A program made the position numbers and the translations under genes. Below, piece after piece: positions 22,952 to 30,239 of a stretch of DNA of 60,411 nucleotides. Source of the DNA: an uncultured Planctomycetia bacterium. GTDB taxonomy: Bacteria > Planctomycetota > Phycisphaerae > FEN-1346 > JAACEH01. Numbering within the stretch: position 1 is the stretch's first letter; every line of letters starts with the position of its first letter. The stretch lies in contig CAIYVX010000079.1 of NCBI GenBank assembly GCA_903929765.1, forward strand, positions 1 to 60,411, given 5' to 3'. The notes below the pieces were generated by a model. That model ran no database searches and was not told the origin of the DNA. It saw only the letters and a list, made by a program, of their open reading frames with translations.

Positions 22952-24469
22952 CTCGACCAGGTGCGTCCCGCGGGGATCATTCTCCGCGGGACGCTTTCTT
23001 TGTACCGGTAGCCCCGCGGCGTCCAGTTCCATCGGCCCCACGAACTGCTCAAACAGCAGGTGCAACCGCTCCGGCGTCGGGTTGCGGATTCCTTCCTGCA
23101 CCTGGGTCAGTGCCAGGCGAATCGTATCCTCCAGCATGTCGGCGTCCGTGGTGTCCGTCGCTATGTCGGCCAGTTCCTTCTCTTTGGCGTCCTTCGATTC
23201 CTGGAGCTTCGTGAGCGCTCCCGCGATGGCCCGCTTCGCAGTGGCCTCAATGTCCGGGTCGGCTAAGAGCCGCGTCGTTGCCCCAATCTCCCGTTCGGCC
23301 TCGGCGATTTCCCGGCGGAGTTCGATCACTCGGTTCTTGCTGCGATTAAGCCGCTTCCGGAGTTCGCCCACCGCGGCCTGAACGATGGCCTCCGTGTCGC
23401 CAACCATTTCCCAAAACGTAGCGAACAGGTCGTCAACGACTGATTTCTCAAGATGGCTGCCATCATTACTACAACCCAAGCCGGCCGTTGCGATTCGGTG
23501 GCCGCAGTAGAGGAAAGTCCGGTCCTTACTCCGGCGAGCATATAGAACGTGGCCGCACTCAGGGCAGAATACGAGGCCGGTGAGTGCCCGCTGAATCCCG
23601 CCACACTTCGGTCTCTCACCGGAAGTCCGCGTGGCAATCCGCTCCCTGACCCGCTTGAAGTCTGCGTCGGAGATGAGCCTCAAGGACTCGTCCTGGAAAA
23701 CGGTTTGTGCCTCGGGCGCAGTCCAGGAGACAACTCGCCGCCCCGTCCGGCGATTGAGGCGGTAGTGCTTCTTGCCAAACGTCAGACGGCCCGTGTAGAC
23801 CGGGTTAACCAAAATGCTCCTGACGCTGGTGAAGGTCCAGACCGGATTCTTTCGAGGCCGGATGCCCCGCCCATGAAGTTCGCGAGTCAGCCGCTTGAGG
23901 CCTGCTCCCTCCAGGTAGCGTCGGAACATCCAGCGGACGTTCTCTGCTTCATCAGGGTTGATAATGAGCCGCTTGGACTCGTCGAGGGCGATGACGCGGG
24001 AGTAACCATAGGGCGGCTTGCCGCCCACCCACCGGCCCTGCTCAGCCCGCTTGACCATGCCCTTGAGAGCGCGCTCGGCCAAGACACGGGAATAGTCCTC
24101 GGCGACGGCCAACTCGATGTTGCGGACCAGTGGGTGGTCGGTCCCGTTGGCGACACGAACTTCGACTCCGAAGTCTTGCATCTGCTCCATGACGACCGTG
24201 GCTTGGCCGAGATTCCGGGCCAACCGGTCCCATTTGAACAGCCACAGCGTTCCAACGCGACCTTTCTCGGCGTCGTCCAAAAGGCGGAGGAGTTCCGCCC
24301 GCTGGGCCGTGGCCCGGCCCGTGCAGGCCCGGTCAATGTAGGGGACGAGCTTCCGGCCCGCTGCCCGCTCACACTCCTCGACCTGGACCTCCACGCTGGT
24401 GTTGCCGTCCTGCCCGTGGCTGCTGTACCGGGCGTAAACGGCGTCGATCTTACTGGTTGCGGTTGCCAT
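22925..24469 (-). CDS. Large serine recombinase (integrase)
   Basis: 514 residues. The resolvase domain has YARYSSHGQ with catalytic S16 and R14, and the FKWDRLARN arginines. The recombinase domain covers about 165-290 (GGKPPYGYSRV, then NPVYTGRLTFGKKHY). The zinc ribbon is at about 300-340 (LVFCPECGHVLYARR, then YCGH). A coiled coil (LRKRLNRSKNRVIELRREIAEAE) ends the family core. The last residues WRQGELNP are encoded antisense within the T-arm and acceptor of tRNA-Ala, an overlap of 27 bases. It should integrate and excise the element. The start overlaps the small gene at 24450-24758. Confidence 0.92.
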   Translation of the reverse strand: MATATSKIDAVYARYSSHGQDGNTSVEVQVEECERAAGRKLVPYIDRACTGRATAQRAELLRLLDDAEKGRVGTLWLFKWDRLARNLGQATVVMEQMQDFGVEVRVANGTDHPLVRNIELAVAEDYSRVLAERALKGMVKRAEQGRWVGGKPPYGYSRVIALDESKRLIINPDEAENVRWMFRRYLEGAGLKRLTRELHGRGIRPRKNPVWTFTSVRSILVNPVYTGRLTFGKKHYRLNRRTGRRVVSWTAPEAQTVFQDESLRLISDADFKRVRERIATRTSGERPKCGGIQRALTGLVFCPECGHVLYARRSKDRTFLYCGHRIATAGLGCSNDGSHLEKSVVDDLFATFWEMVGDTEAIVQAAVGELRKRLNRSKNRVIELRREIAEAEREIGATTRLLADPDIEATAKRAIAGALTKLQESKDAKEKELADIATDTTDADMLEDTIRLALTQVQEGIRNPTPERLHLLFEQFVGPMELDAAGLPVQRKRPAENDPRGTHLVEWRQGELNP

Positions 24470-24758
24470 CTTTCATCATCTCCATCGATTGCTCAACCAA
24501 TTCCTCGACGAGCCACTGTCGCGCCTTCTGAACTTGCTCGTCGCTCGGTCGGAAACGGTCGCCCAAAACGCGCACCCGTTCTGAACCTCTGACACCATGA
24601 GGGCTTTTCGGGCGGGGGAAGCAAGGGGATTCCGAGTGTGATTTTTGGTGAGTTTTCACCGCGCCGCCTGCGGGCCTGTGAGGCGGTTCTGACGCGGTGG
24701 CCGGGCGTTTGTCGGCTGTCGTTCGGCTTGCGTTCTGTTCGGCCGCCACGAGGCTCAT
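24450..24758 (-). CDS. Small protein of unknown function ahead of recombinase
   Basis: 102 residues from the ATG at 24758, which has AAGGAA upstream; the frame overlaps the recombinase start by 20 bases, so the two are co-translated. The first 55 residues are low-complexity (T, P, A, H), and the C-terminal 45 are charged and helical (RVRVLGDRFRPSDEQVQKARQWLVEELVEQSMEMM). No family is recognised. The position suggests a recombination directionality or regulatory partner, but that is only context. Confidence 0.5.
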   Translation of the reverse strand: MSLVAAEQNASRTTADKRPATASEPPHRPAGGAVKTHQKSHSESPCFPRPKSPHGVRGSERVRVLGDRFRPSDEQVQKARQWLVEELVEQSMEMMKDGNRNQ

Positions 24759-24832
24759 TGCGGGTTCCTTTGCAGGATGTGCCCACAACGGCCTTCGCTT
24801 TGCGACCGGCGCATTGTCTGGCGTGGTTACGA

Positions 24833-24863
24833 TGTCCCCCTATTAGTTTCATACCCCGTGGCG
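24833..24863 (-). promoter_or_regulatory. 31-bp shared motif, left copy
   Basis: Read on the minus strand, it begins CGCCACGGGGTATG and ends AATAGGGGGACA. It is identical over 31 bases to 30174-30204 on the plus strand. It lies 75 bases ahead of the start of the recombinase operon. Both copies point toward the genes they precede. It is a probable promoter or operator. The rest of the 24759-25092 gap holds only a doubtful small frame. Confidence 0.6.
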
Positions 24864-25013
24864 GCTCAAAATGCGGGAAAATTTTGACGCGTGGTCGCCC
24901 CTGCCTTCCTTTTCGAGCTGGACTGTTTCCTCTTGCATGAATTCGGCAAAAACGGACAATGCCTGCATCGCGGCTTCGCGAGCCACTGTCCGTGGCCGCC
25001 CATGCTTCGGCAC
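24849..25013 (-). CDS. Possible small gene, maybe a broken longer one
   Basis: 54 codons from GTG at 25013 to TGA at 24849-24851 inside the 31-bp motif. The reading is hydrophilic and protein-like: VPKHGRPRTVAREA, then LSVFAEFMQEETVQLEKEGR, then SKFSRILSRHGV. The same frame upstream reads LRVVVGGKVEAVDVV from a TTG at 25061 and is then cut by one TAA (25014-25016). Together they look like one gene of about 70 residues with a nonsense codon. There is no convincing ribosome-binding site. It could be chance. Confidence 0.25.
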   Translation of the reverse strand: MPKHGRPRTVAREAAMQALSVFAEFMQEETVQLEKEGRGDHASKFSRILSRHGV

Positions 25014-25092
25014 TTACACGACGTCAACCGCCTCGACTTTGCCGCCAACGACAACGCGCAAGATGGGGTGCCCTGAGAACGGAGAGAATTAC

Positions 25093-26967
25093 GTGACACA
25101 GCCAAGCTTCCATCGCATACGACGACTGGCCGTTGTGGGCGGATTCATGGATGGGGCCGAGTGTGAATTCGCCCCAGGGCTTAACTGCATCATCGGTGGG
25201 CGCGGGACCGGCAAAACCACGCTTCTGGAGTTCATCCGTTACGCGCTCGGCCTGGTTCGAGAGGATGGTACCGGGCGCAGGAATATTCCAGGGCTGATCG
25301 AGCACAATCTCGGCGGCGGTCGCATCCGCCTGACCATCGAGACCAAAGAGGGCTTGACCTACATCGTGAGTCGTTCGGCGGGGGAAGAACCGGTCGTGCT
25401 GGACGCCAAGGGCATTCCGACCGACATCACCCTTTCATCCGGCGGACTTTTCGGCACCGACATCTACAGCCAGAATGAAGTGGAGGGAATTGCTGACGAC
25501 CCCCTGTCTCAGCTAGCCCTGATCGACAACTTCGAGTCCGAGCAGGTTCACAGAGACAACCACGAGATTGAACGGACCGCTTCCGCGCTGAAGTCTAACG
25601 CCCACGAGTGCATCGAAGCCCTCAAGGTCATCGGCGGCTTGGCGGGCGAATTGGGCACGCTGCCGAGCCTGGAGGCCAGGCTCAAGGAGTTCAAGGCCAC
25701 CACCGGACAAGACGCCGCCACCATCAACAAGGCGCATGAGCACAAGGCCCAACGGGACCGCGAGAAACGGGCCATCGAAGAAGTCCAGAGTTCCCTGGAG
25801 GACTATGCCGGCGAAACCAAGGCCTTGTGCGGCCGGATCGGGCAGGACATCGCCACGGTCCTCGACCTGGATGAGACGGGTGCACCAAACGCCGCGGCGG
25901 TCGCGGCCTTGCGCAACGTCCTGGTGGACTGCGGACGGGACGTGGATCGTCTTCTGGAAGAGGCGAAGATGCGCGTGCGCAAAGGAGCGGGAGTCTTTTC
26001 GGCAGAGGCCGACAAGCTGATCGCCACCCACAAGACGCAGGAGGTCGCTTTCGAGAGCGTGATGGTGAAGCACAAGGAGGCCCTGGGCCAATCCGCCGAA
26101 CGGAACACCCTGGATAAGCGGCGCAATGAGATTCTGGCCAACAAGAGAGTCCACGACCAGAAGCGCAAGGATCTGGACAAGCTGCTGAAAGACCGGCAGG
26201 CCCTTCTGGTCCGGTTGTCCGAGTTGCGGAACCACCGCTTTGCCCTAAGGAAAGACGTTGCCGACCGCATCAATGCGCAGGTCTCGCCGCAGATTCGGGT
26301 CCGCGTGGAGCAGTATGGAAACACCCAGGAATTCCGAGACCTGCTGGAAACGAGCCTCAGCCGCGCGGGTGTCCAGCACCGCGTGGTGGCCGCCAAGATC
26401 GCGGCCCGCATGTCGCCGGCAGATTTCACCGATGCGATCAATCAGGGGGATGCGGACGCCCTGGTCGACCGGAGCGAGATCAACCCCGAGCAGGCGCGGA
26501 AGATCATTGCGGCCTTGTCCGGCAGTCCCGAACTATACGATTTCCAGACCGTGGAACTCATCGACCTGCCCTGTATCGAACTGCTCGATGGTAGCGAATA
26601 CAAAAATTCGCTCACGCTGTCCACCGGCCAGAAATGTACCTCGATTCTGCCCATCCTGCTCCTGGACAGCGAGAACCCGTTGTTGATCGATCAGCCCGAG
26701 GACAACCTGGACAACCGGTTCGTGTTCACGACCGTGGTCCAACGCATCCGCGAGGTGAAGAAGAAACGGCAGTTGATTTTCATCACGCACAACCCCAACA
26801 TCCCCGTGCTGGGGGATGCCGACAAAGTCTTCGTGCTGAACTCGTCGGGCAAAAGTGGGGTCATCGAGAAGGAAGGCCCGGTTGACGTGTGCCAGCAACA
26901 AATTGTGACTCTGCTAGAAGGTGGCGAAGAGGCGTTCAAGGAACGCCGCAGGAGGTACAACTATTGA
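25093..26967 (+). CDS. SMC/RecF-like ABC-type ATPase of cargo operon
   Basis: 624 residues. Walker A is IIGGRGTGKTT (35-43). A long coiled coil runs at about 160-420. The signature is LSTGQKCTSILPILLL (from 509), Walker B is LLIDQPEDNLDN (D533), and the switch His is in FITHNPN (H566). The DQPEDNLDN form is typical of stand-alone ATPases found in conflict or defence loci, not of SbcC. The GTG at 25093 has GGAGAG six bases ahead; an ATG ten codons earlier is possible. It is the first gene of a coupled three-gene operon with a kinase and a regulator, so it may sense DNA or a cell state and pass the signal on. Confidence 0.8.
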   Translation: MTQPSFHRIRRLAVVGGFMDGAECEFAPGLNCIIGGRGTGKTTLLEFIRYALGLVREDGTGRRNIPGLIEHNLGGGRIRLTIETKEGLTYIVSRSAGEEPVVLDAKGIPTDITLSSGGLFGTDIYSQNEVEGIADDPLSQLALIDNFESEQVHRDNHEIERTASALKSNAHECIEALKVIGGLAGELGTLPSLEARLKEFKATTGQDAATINKAHEHKAQRDREKRAIEEVQSSLEDYAGETKALCGRIGQDIATVLDLDETGAPNAAAVAALRNVLVDCGRDVDRLLEEAKMRVRKGAGVFSAEADKLIATHKTQEVAFESVMVKHKEALGQSAERNTLDKRRNEILANKRVHDQKRKDLDKLLKDRQALLVRLSELRNHRFALRKDVADRINAQVSPQIRVRVEQYGNTQEFRDLLETSLSRAGVQHRVVAAKIAARMSPADFTDAINQGDADALVDRSEINPEQARKIIAALSGSPELYDFQTVELIDLPCIELLDGSEYKNSLTLSTGQKCTSILPILLLDSENPLLIDQPEDNLDNRFVFTTVVQRIREVKKKRQLIFITHNPNIPVLGDADKVFVLNSSGKSGVIEKEGPVDVCQQQIVTLLEGGEEAFKERRRRYNY

Positions 26968-28124
26968 CCTCCGCTAGTGGGCGCAGTTCCACCGAAAAGT
27001 TTCTATCGCGGCTTGGCCAGAAAGACGGCGTGTCTTTGGAAGAAAAACGCCGCCACCTGAAGGTTCTCCGCAACGCCTTCAAACACGGCGAGTCTTCGGT
27101 GTTGTCCCCAGCCAACATGCCGGCAGTCCTCCTTCTGGCCGAGGACGTTGACTGGCAGGTCCGCCAGGACGTCGCGGAGCTTTTGCTTTATGCGCCTGAG
27201 GAACATTTCTCGCAACTGGCCGCCCGCCTCATGGCCGATCCGAACGGGTACGTGCGCCGTTCTGCTGAAAGAAGCCGCGAGCGCCGCCAAAAGGCCCAAC
27301 TCGAGGCCCGGCAGGCCAGTCGCGGGATCGAAGAAGTAACCAAGCAATATGAGAGCCTGACGCGACAGGTCGGCGGTGAGATGGCGGACAAGGCCATCAG
27401 CCTGGGAGAGGCGCGCTTTGAGTTGCTGGCAGACGAACTGCTTCACGATCTGCTAACCATGCTTACGCCTCTCAAGGCCCAAGTGCGCGGTCTGACGAGC
27501 GGCCTGGCGAAAGTTGACCGCGATCTGCTGCAGATGGCCGTCAAGTCTTCTGAGGACTTGGATTTCCTTGAGCAATACATTCGGGCGGTAGTGGCCTACT
27601 CAAAGGCCCTCCCGGTCGAGCGGCATCCGGAATGGGTTCAGGAAGTGGTCCGGCAAGCTGGAGAACAGGTGCATCGCAACCTGGCGGAACGCGGGGTCGA
27701 TCTGAATCCGGTCGCGCTTGACGATGGAGAGGTTGCGGGGACACGGGTGCCGATGTGCCGGGAGCTCATCGTCCAGGCGCTGGCCAACATCGTGACGAAT
27801 GCCTACGAGTCCCTGTTGAACGAAGAAGGCCGGCTTGATGAGGGTCGGATTGGAATTACGACCCGCACTGCGGACGGCCATGTAGCCATTGAGGTGCGTG
27901 ACAACGGCTGCGGAATGTCCCCGGACGAACTGACGGCGTTGCTGGCTTTCCTGCCAGGCCGGAAGAATGCGAAGAAGAAGCGGAGCATGGGACTGGGGCT
28001 GCTCACCGCGAAGAAGAACGTCGAAGCCCACTATGGAACGCTCCGGGTGGAAAGCGAACTCGGCAAAGGCACGGCGGTTACCATTACGCTGCCCTTGGCC
28101 GCGCAGGATGCTGAAAATGGCTAG
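26964..28124 (+). CDS. Soluble histidine kinase with HEAT-like N-terminal part
   Basis: 386 residues from TTG at 26964, which overlaps the ATPase stop (TTGA) and has AGGAGG eight bases ahead. Residues about 20-105 are HEAT/armadillo-like helices (MPAVLLLAEDVDWQVRQDVAELLLYAPEEHF, then LMADPNGYVRRSAERS). The phospho-acceptor helix has H161 in LLHDLLTMLTPL. The HATPase boxes are N (QALANIVTNAYESLLN), G1 (VRDNGCGMSPDEL) and G2 (MGLGLLTAKK). There are no membrane segments, so the input is cytoplasmic, perhaps the ATPase partner. The output is presumably the next gene. Confidence 0.85.
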   Translation: MTSASGRSSTEKFLSRLGQKDGVSLEEKRRHLKVLRNAFKHGESSVLSPANMPAVLLLAEDVDWQVRQDVAELLLYAPEEHFSQLAARLMADPNGYVRRSAERSRERRQKAQLEARQASRGIEEVTKQYESLTRQVGGEMADKAISLGEARFELLADELLHDLLTMLTPLKAQVRGLTSGLAKVDRDLLQMAVKSSEDLDFLEQYIRAVVAYSKALPVERHPEWVQEVVRQAGEQVHRNLAERGVDLNPVALDDGEVAGTRVPMCRELIVQALANIVTNAYESLLNEEGRLDEGRIGITTRTADGHVAIEVRDNGCGMSPDELTALLAFLPGRKNAKKKRSMGLGLLTAKKNVEAHYGTLRVESELGKGTAVTITLPLAAQDAENG

Positions 28125-28836
28125 GGCCTTGATTGTGGAAGACCAGGACGACATTATGCCCGCCATAGAAGAGGCTCTGGCAGGGCGCGGAGATTCCTTT
28201 GCCCGGGCCAAGAGCCTCGAAGAGGCCCAGGCCATGTTTCAAGCCGAACAATTTGCCTATGTCCTGCTCGACCTGAAGATACCGGCGCGGATGGGCGGGG
28301 CTTTTCCAGACAAGATTTACGGAATCGAAACGCTGAAGAGAATTCGGGCGACCGCCGGCAAAGAGCATACGCCGGTTATCGCCATGACCAGTTACCACAG
28401 TGACGGCTGGGGGATCTCCACGGAATTGCACGCCTTGGGGGTGAGTGCCTGCATCTCGAAGCCCTTTGATGAAAGACGCCCCCTGATGAGGGTAATTGAG
28501 GAGGTTCTCGCGGCCAAGCCTGGCTCTCCGACCAAGGGAGTGAAGGTTGACGGTAAATCCGGCAGTGGTTTCGACCAGGCCAAGCAAGCGCAGCTTGTTC
28601 GGGCGACCAATCAAGTCCTCGGCCCAGACATCCCGTTCCACAAAGGCACCTTGTCCAAGGCGATACAGGCGGGAGAGATCAAGTACAACGGAAAATCCGG
28701 GCGGGCCTGCCGAGTGCAGGTCGAGAGTTTCCTAGCCTGGATTGTGAAGAAGGAACACCTCCAGAACGACGAGGTCACCCAGATCCGCAATGCGATTATT
28801 GGCGAGATCAACGAGGAAACCAAGAAGCGCAACTAG
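28117..28836 (+). CDS. Response regulator with uncharacterised C-terminal domain
   Basis: 239 residues. The receiver domain has the acidic pair at E8-D12 (IVEDQDD), phospho-acceptor D52 (VLLDLKIPAR), T91 (IAMTSYH) and K115 (ISKPFD). The roughly 110-residue C-terminal part (QLVRATNQVLGPDIPFHKGTLSKAIQAGEIKYNGKSGRACRVQVESFLAWI) looks like a helix-turn-helix or excisionase-type DNA-binding unit, but I cannot place it in a family. The ATG at 28117 follows AGGA and overlaps the kinase gene by eight bases. The operon ends with a terminator at 28896. Confidence 0.8.
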   Translation: MARALIVEDQDDIMPAIEEALAGRGDSFARAKSLEEAQAMFQAEQFAYVLLDLKIPARMGGAFPDKIYGIETLKRIRATAGKEHTPVIAMTSYHSDGWGISTELHALGVSACISKPFDERRPLMRVIEEVLAAKPGSPTKGVKVDGKSGSGFDQAKQAQLVRATNQVLGPDIPFHKGTLSKAIQAGEIKYNGKSGRACRVQVESFLAWIVKKEHLQNDEVTQIRNAIIGEINEETKKRN

Positions 28837-28895
28837 CGGTTTGAAGTTGCGCCGCAGGAAACTTTGAAAAATTTTCAGCGCTGACGTGCCGGGCC

Positions 28896-28931
28896 AAGCG
28901 GCGGAAGACGAAAATCTTCCGCTGCTTTTTT
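28896..28931 (+). terminator. Intrinsic terminator of ATPase-kinase-regulator operon
   Basis: AAGCGGCGGAAGA (28896-28908) pairs fully with TCTTCCGCTGCTT (28915-28927), with one wobble. The loop is CGAAAA and the T run is 28926-28931. It closes the three-gene operon as a self-contained unit. Confidence 0.85.
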
Positions 28932-29040
28932 GTTGCGCTTTTGTTGCGCCAGGAAATCGTCGGCGAGAATCCGACCCAGACAACGAGTCACGCGGACGGG
29001 TATGGTGCTCGCCCCCGATGGCTCGGGGAAGGATTCCGAC

Positions 29041-29370
29041 ATGGTTAAAGCAGTTAGTTTGGGAGCGCTGGAACCGGACAACCGGCGTCTGGTCGAAATG
29101 ATGCAGACCGTCAATTTCGGCCGCATCGAGGGTCTCGTCATCAGGGACGGACAACCGGTCTTCGCGCCACGTCCGCGAGTGGTCCGCGAAATCAAGTTCG
29201 GCGCCGAGAACGGTCCGCGGCCGGAGGTCGCCAAGGTCGACTTTGCCCTGAAGACCGAAGTTCGGGAGCTCTTTGCCCAGATGGAGGCCCTGGGGGACGG
29301 CGTCATCAGCAGCCTTGAGGTCAAACACGGGTTGCCGTTCAGGATGACCGTCGAGGAGGTGGTCGCCTGA
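29041..29370 (+). CDS. Small conserved-looking protein of unknown function
   Basis: 109 residues. The ATG at 29041 follows GGAAGGA. It starts MVKAVSLGALEPDNRRLVEMMQTVNFGRIEGLVIRDGQP, then a basic PRVVREIKFG segment, and ends in a helical part (LKTEVRELFAQMEALGDGVISSLEVKHGLPFRMTVEE). It looks globular and complete. I recall similar small proteins in planctomycete genomes but know no function. It lies alone between two terminators. Confidence 0.55.
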   Translation: MVKAVSLGALEPDNRRLVEMMQTVNFGRIEGLVIRDGQPVFAPRPRVVREIKFGAENGPRPEVAKVDFALKTEVRELFAQMEALGDGVISSLEVKHGLPFRMTVEEVVA

Positions 29371-29442
29371 AAGAGGGGGCCGGCTCCCCACATTGTATTT
29401 CTTTAACGATTCAAGTACCTGTCAACTAACCGGCCACAAAGT

Positions 29443-29496
29443 GGAGGCGTTGTGGGTGCCGCAGCTGCGGCAGTCCTGCAACGCCTCCGCTTTTTT
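29443..29496 (+). terminator. Strong terminator with inner hairpin
   Basis: GGAGGCGTTG pairs with CAACGCCTCC around an inner palindrome TGCCGCAGCTGCGGCA. GC and six T follow (29491-29496). It separates the small gene at 29041 from the sigma-like gene. Confidence 0.8.
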
Positions 29497-29531
29497 GCAC
29501 GGCCGCTGTCTTCCTGGGCACCCACGCCACG

Positions 29532-29553
29532 CCTCCCGGCCAAAAACGGGAGG
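29532..29553 (+). promoter_or_regulatory. Hairpin masking the ribosome-binding site of the sigma-like gene
   Basis: CCTCCCG (29532-29538) pairs perfectly with CGGGAGG (29547-29553), whose GGGAGG is the ribosome-binding site for the ATG at 29560. The loop is GCCAAAAA. The stem would keep the site closed unless it is melted or bound. Confidence 0.55.
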
Positions 29554-29559
29554 TCTGCA

Positions 29560-30156
29560 ATGGAGACGAGCAAGAAGACGTGCGAAATCAGCGAGTACGC
29601 GATGGAGTTCATTCACCACAAGTCCCGAGAACTGGTCGGCATGCCAGGGTTCGCCGGGCAGGACGTTGAGGACATCGAGCAGGAACTGGTCCTCGACCTG
29701 CTGGAACGGTTGCCCAAGTTCGACCCGGCCAAGGCGACCAACAGCACTTTTGTGCAACGCTTGGTGGAACGGAAGATCAGCAACATGGTTCGTGACGCCA
29801 AGCGGGAGCGGCGCGACCCGGAACGCGAGGATTGCTCGCTGGACGATGAGGTCGAGGACGAGGACGGCGACTTCGTCCCCCTGGGCGAGACGATCCCCGA
29901 GGACGGGCACGACCTGCGCTTGGGCCGCCAAACGCGCTTGGCGGCCGACCGTGACGAATTGGCGTTGGACGTAGCGGCAGTGCTTGCGGAACTGCCGGAG
30001 GAACTGCGGGCCGCGGCCGAGGCCCTGTCGACCATGACCATCGCCGAGGCGGTTCGCAAGCTGGGCATTCCGCGTTGGAAGTTCGACGAAGTCTACCTGC
30101 CGCGGCTTCGCGAGGCCTTCACGGCCAAGGGCCTTGGCGAATATTTTTCGCAGTAG
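29560..30156 (+). CDS. Phage-type sigma-factor-like protein
   Basis: 198 residues. The N-terminal part resembles sigma region 2 (GFAGQDVEDIEQELVLDLLERLPKFDPAKATNSTFVQRLVERKISNMVRDAKRERRDP). An acidic linker follows (DDEVEDEDGDF), then a region-4-like end (LAELPEELRAAAEALSTMTIAEAVRKLGIPRWKFDEVYLPRLREAF). It could direct host RNA polymerase to element promoters. The 31-bp motif that precedes two element operons lies 18 bases after its stop and is an obvious candidate target. Its translation may be controlled by the hairpin at 29532-29553. Confidence 0.7.
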   Translation: METSKKTCEISEYAMEFIHHKSRELVGMPGFAGQDVEDIEQELVLDLLERLPKFDPAKATNSTFVQRLVERKISNMVRDAKRERRDPEREDCSLDDEVEDEDGDFVPLGETIPEDGHDLRLGRQTRLAADRDELALDVAAVLAELPEELRAAAEALSTMTIAEAVRKLGIPRWKFDEVYLPRLREAFTAKGLGEYFSQ

Positions 30157-30173
30157 TTTCCTATATTTCGCCG

Positions 30174-30204
30174 CGCCACGGGGTATGAAACTAATAGGGG
30201 GACA
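30174..30204 (+). promoter_or_regulatory. 31-bp shared motif, right copy
   Basis: Identical to 24863-24833 read on the minus strand. It lies 36 bases ahead of the RecE-like gene, the first gene of the phage recombination operon. Outside the 31 bases the two copies diverge, which argues for a kept functional site and against a recent duplication of the region. Confidence 0.6.
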
Positions 30205-30239
30205 GGGCAAAACGGACCGGAGCCAGGAGCGAAAAAAAG

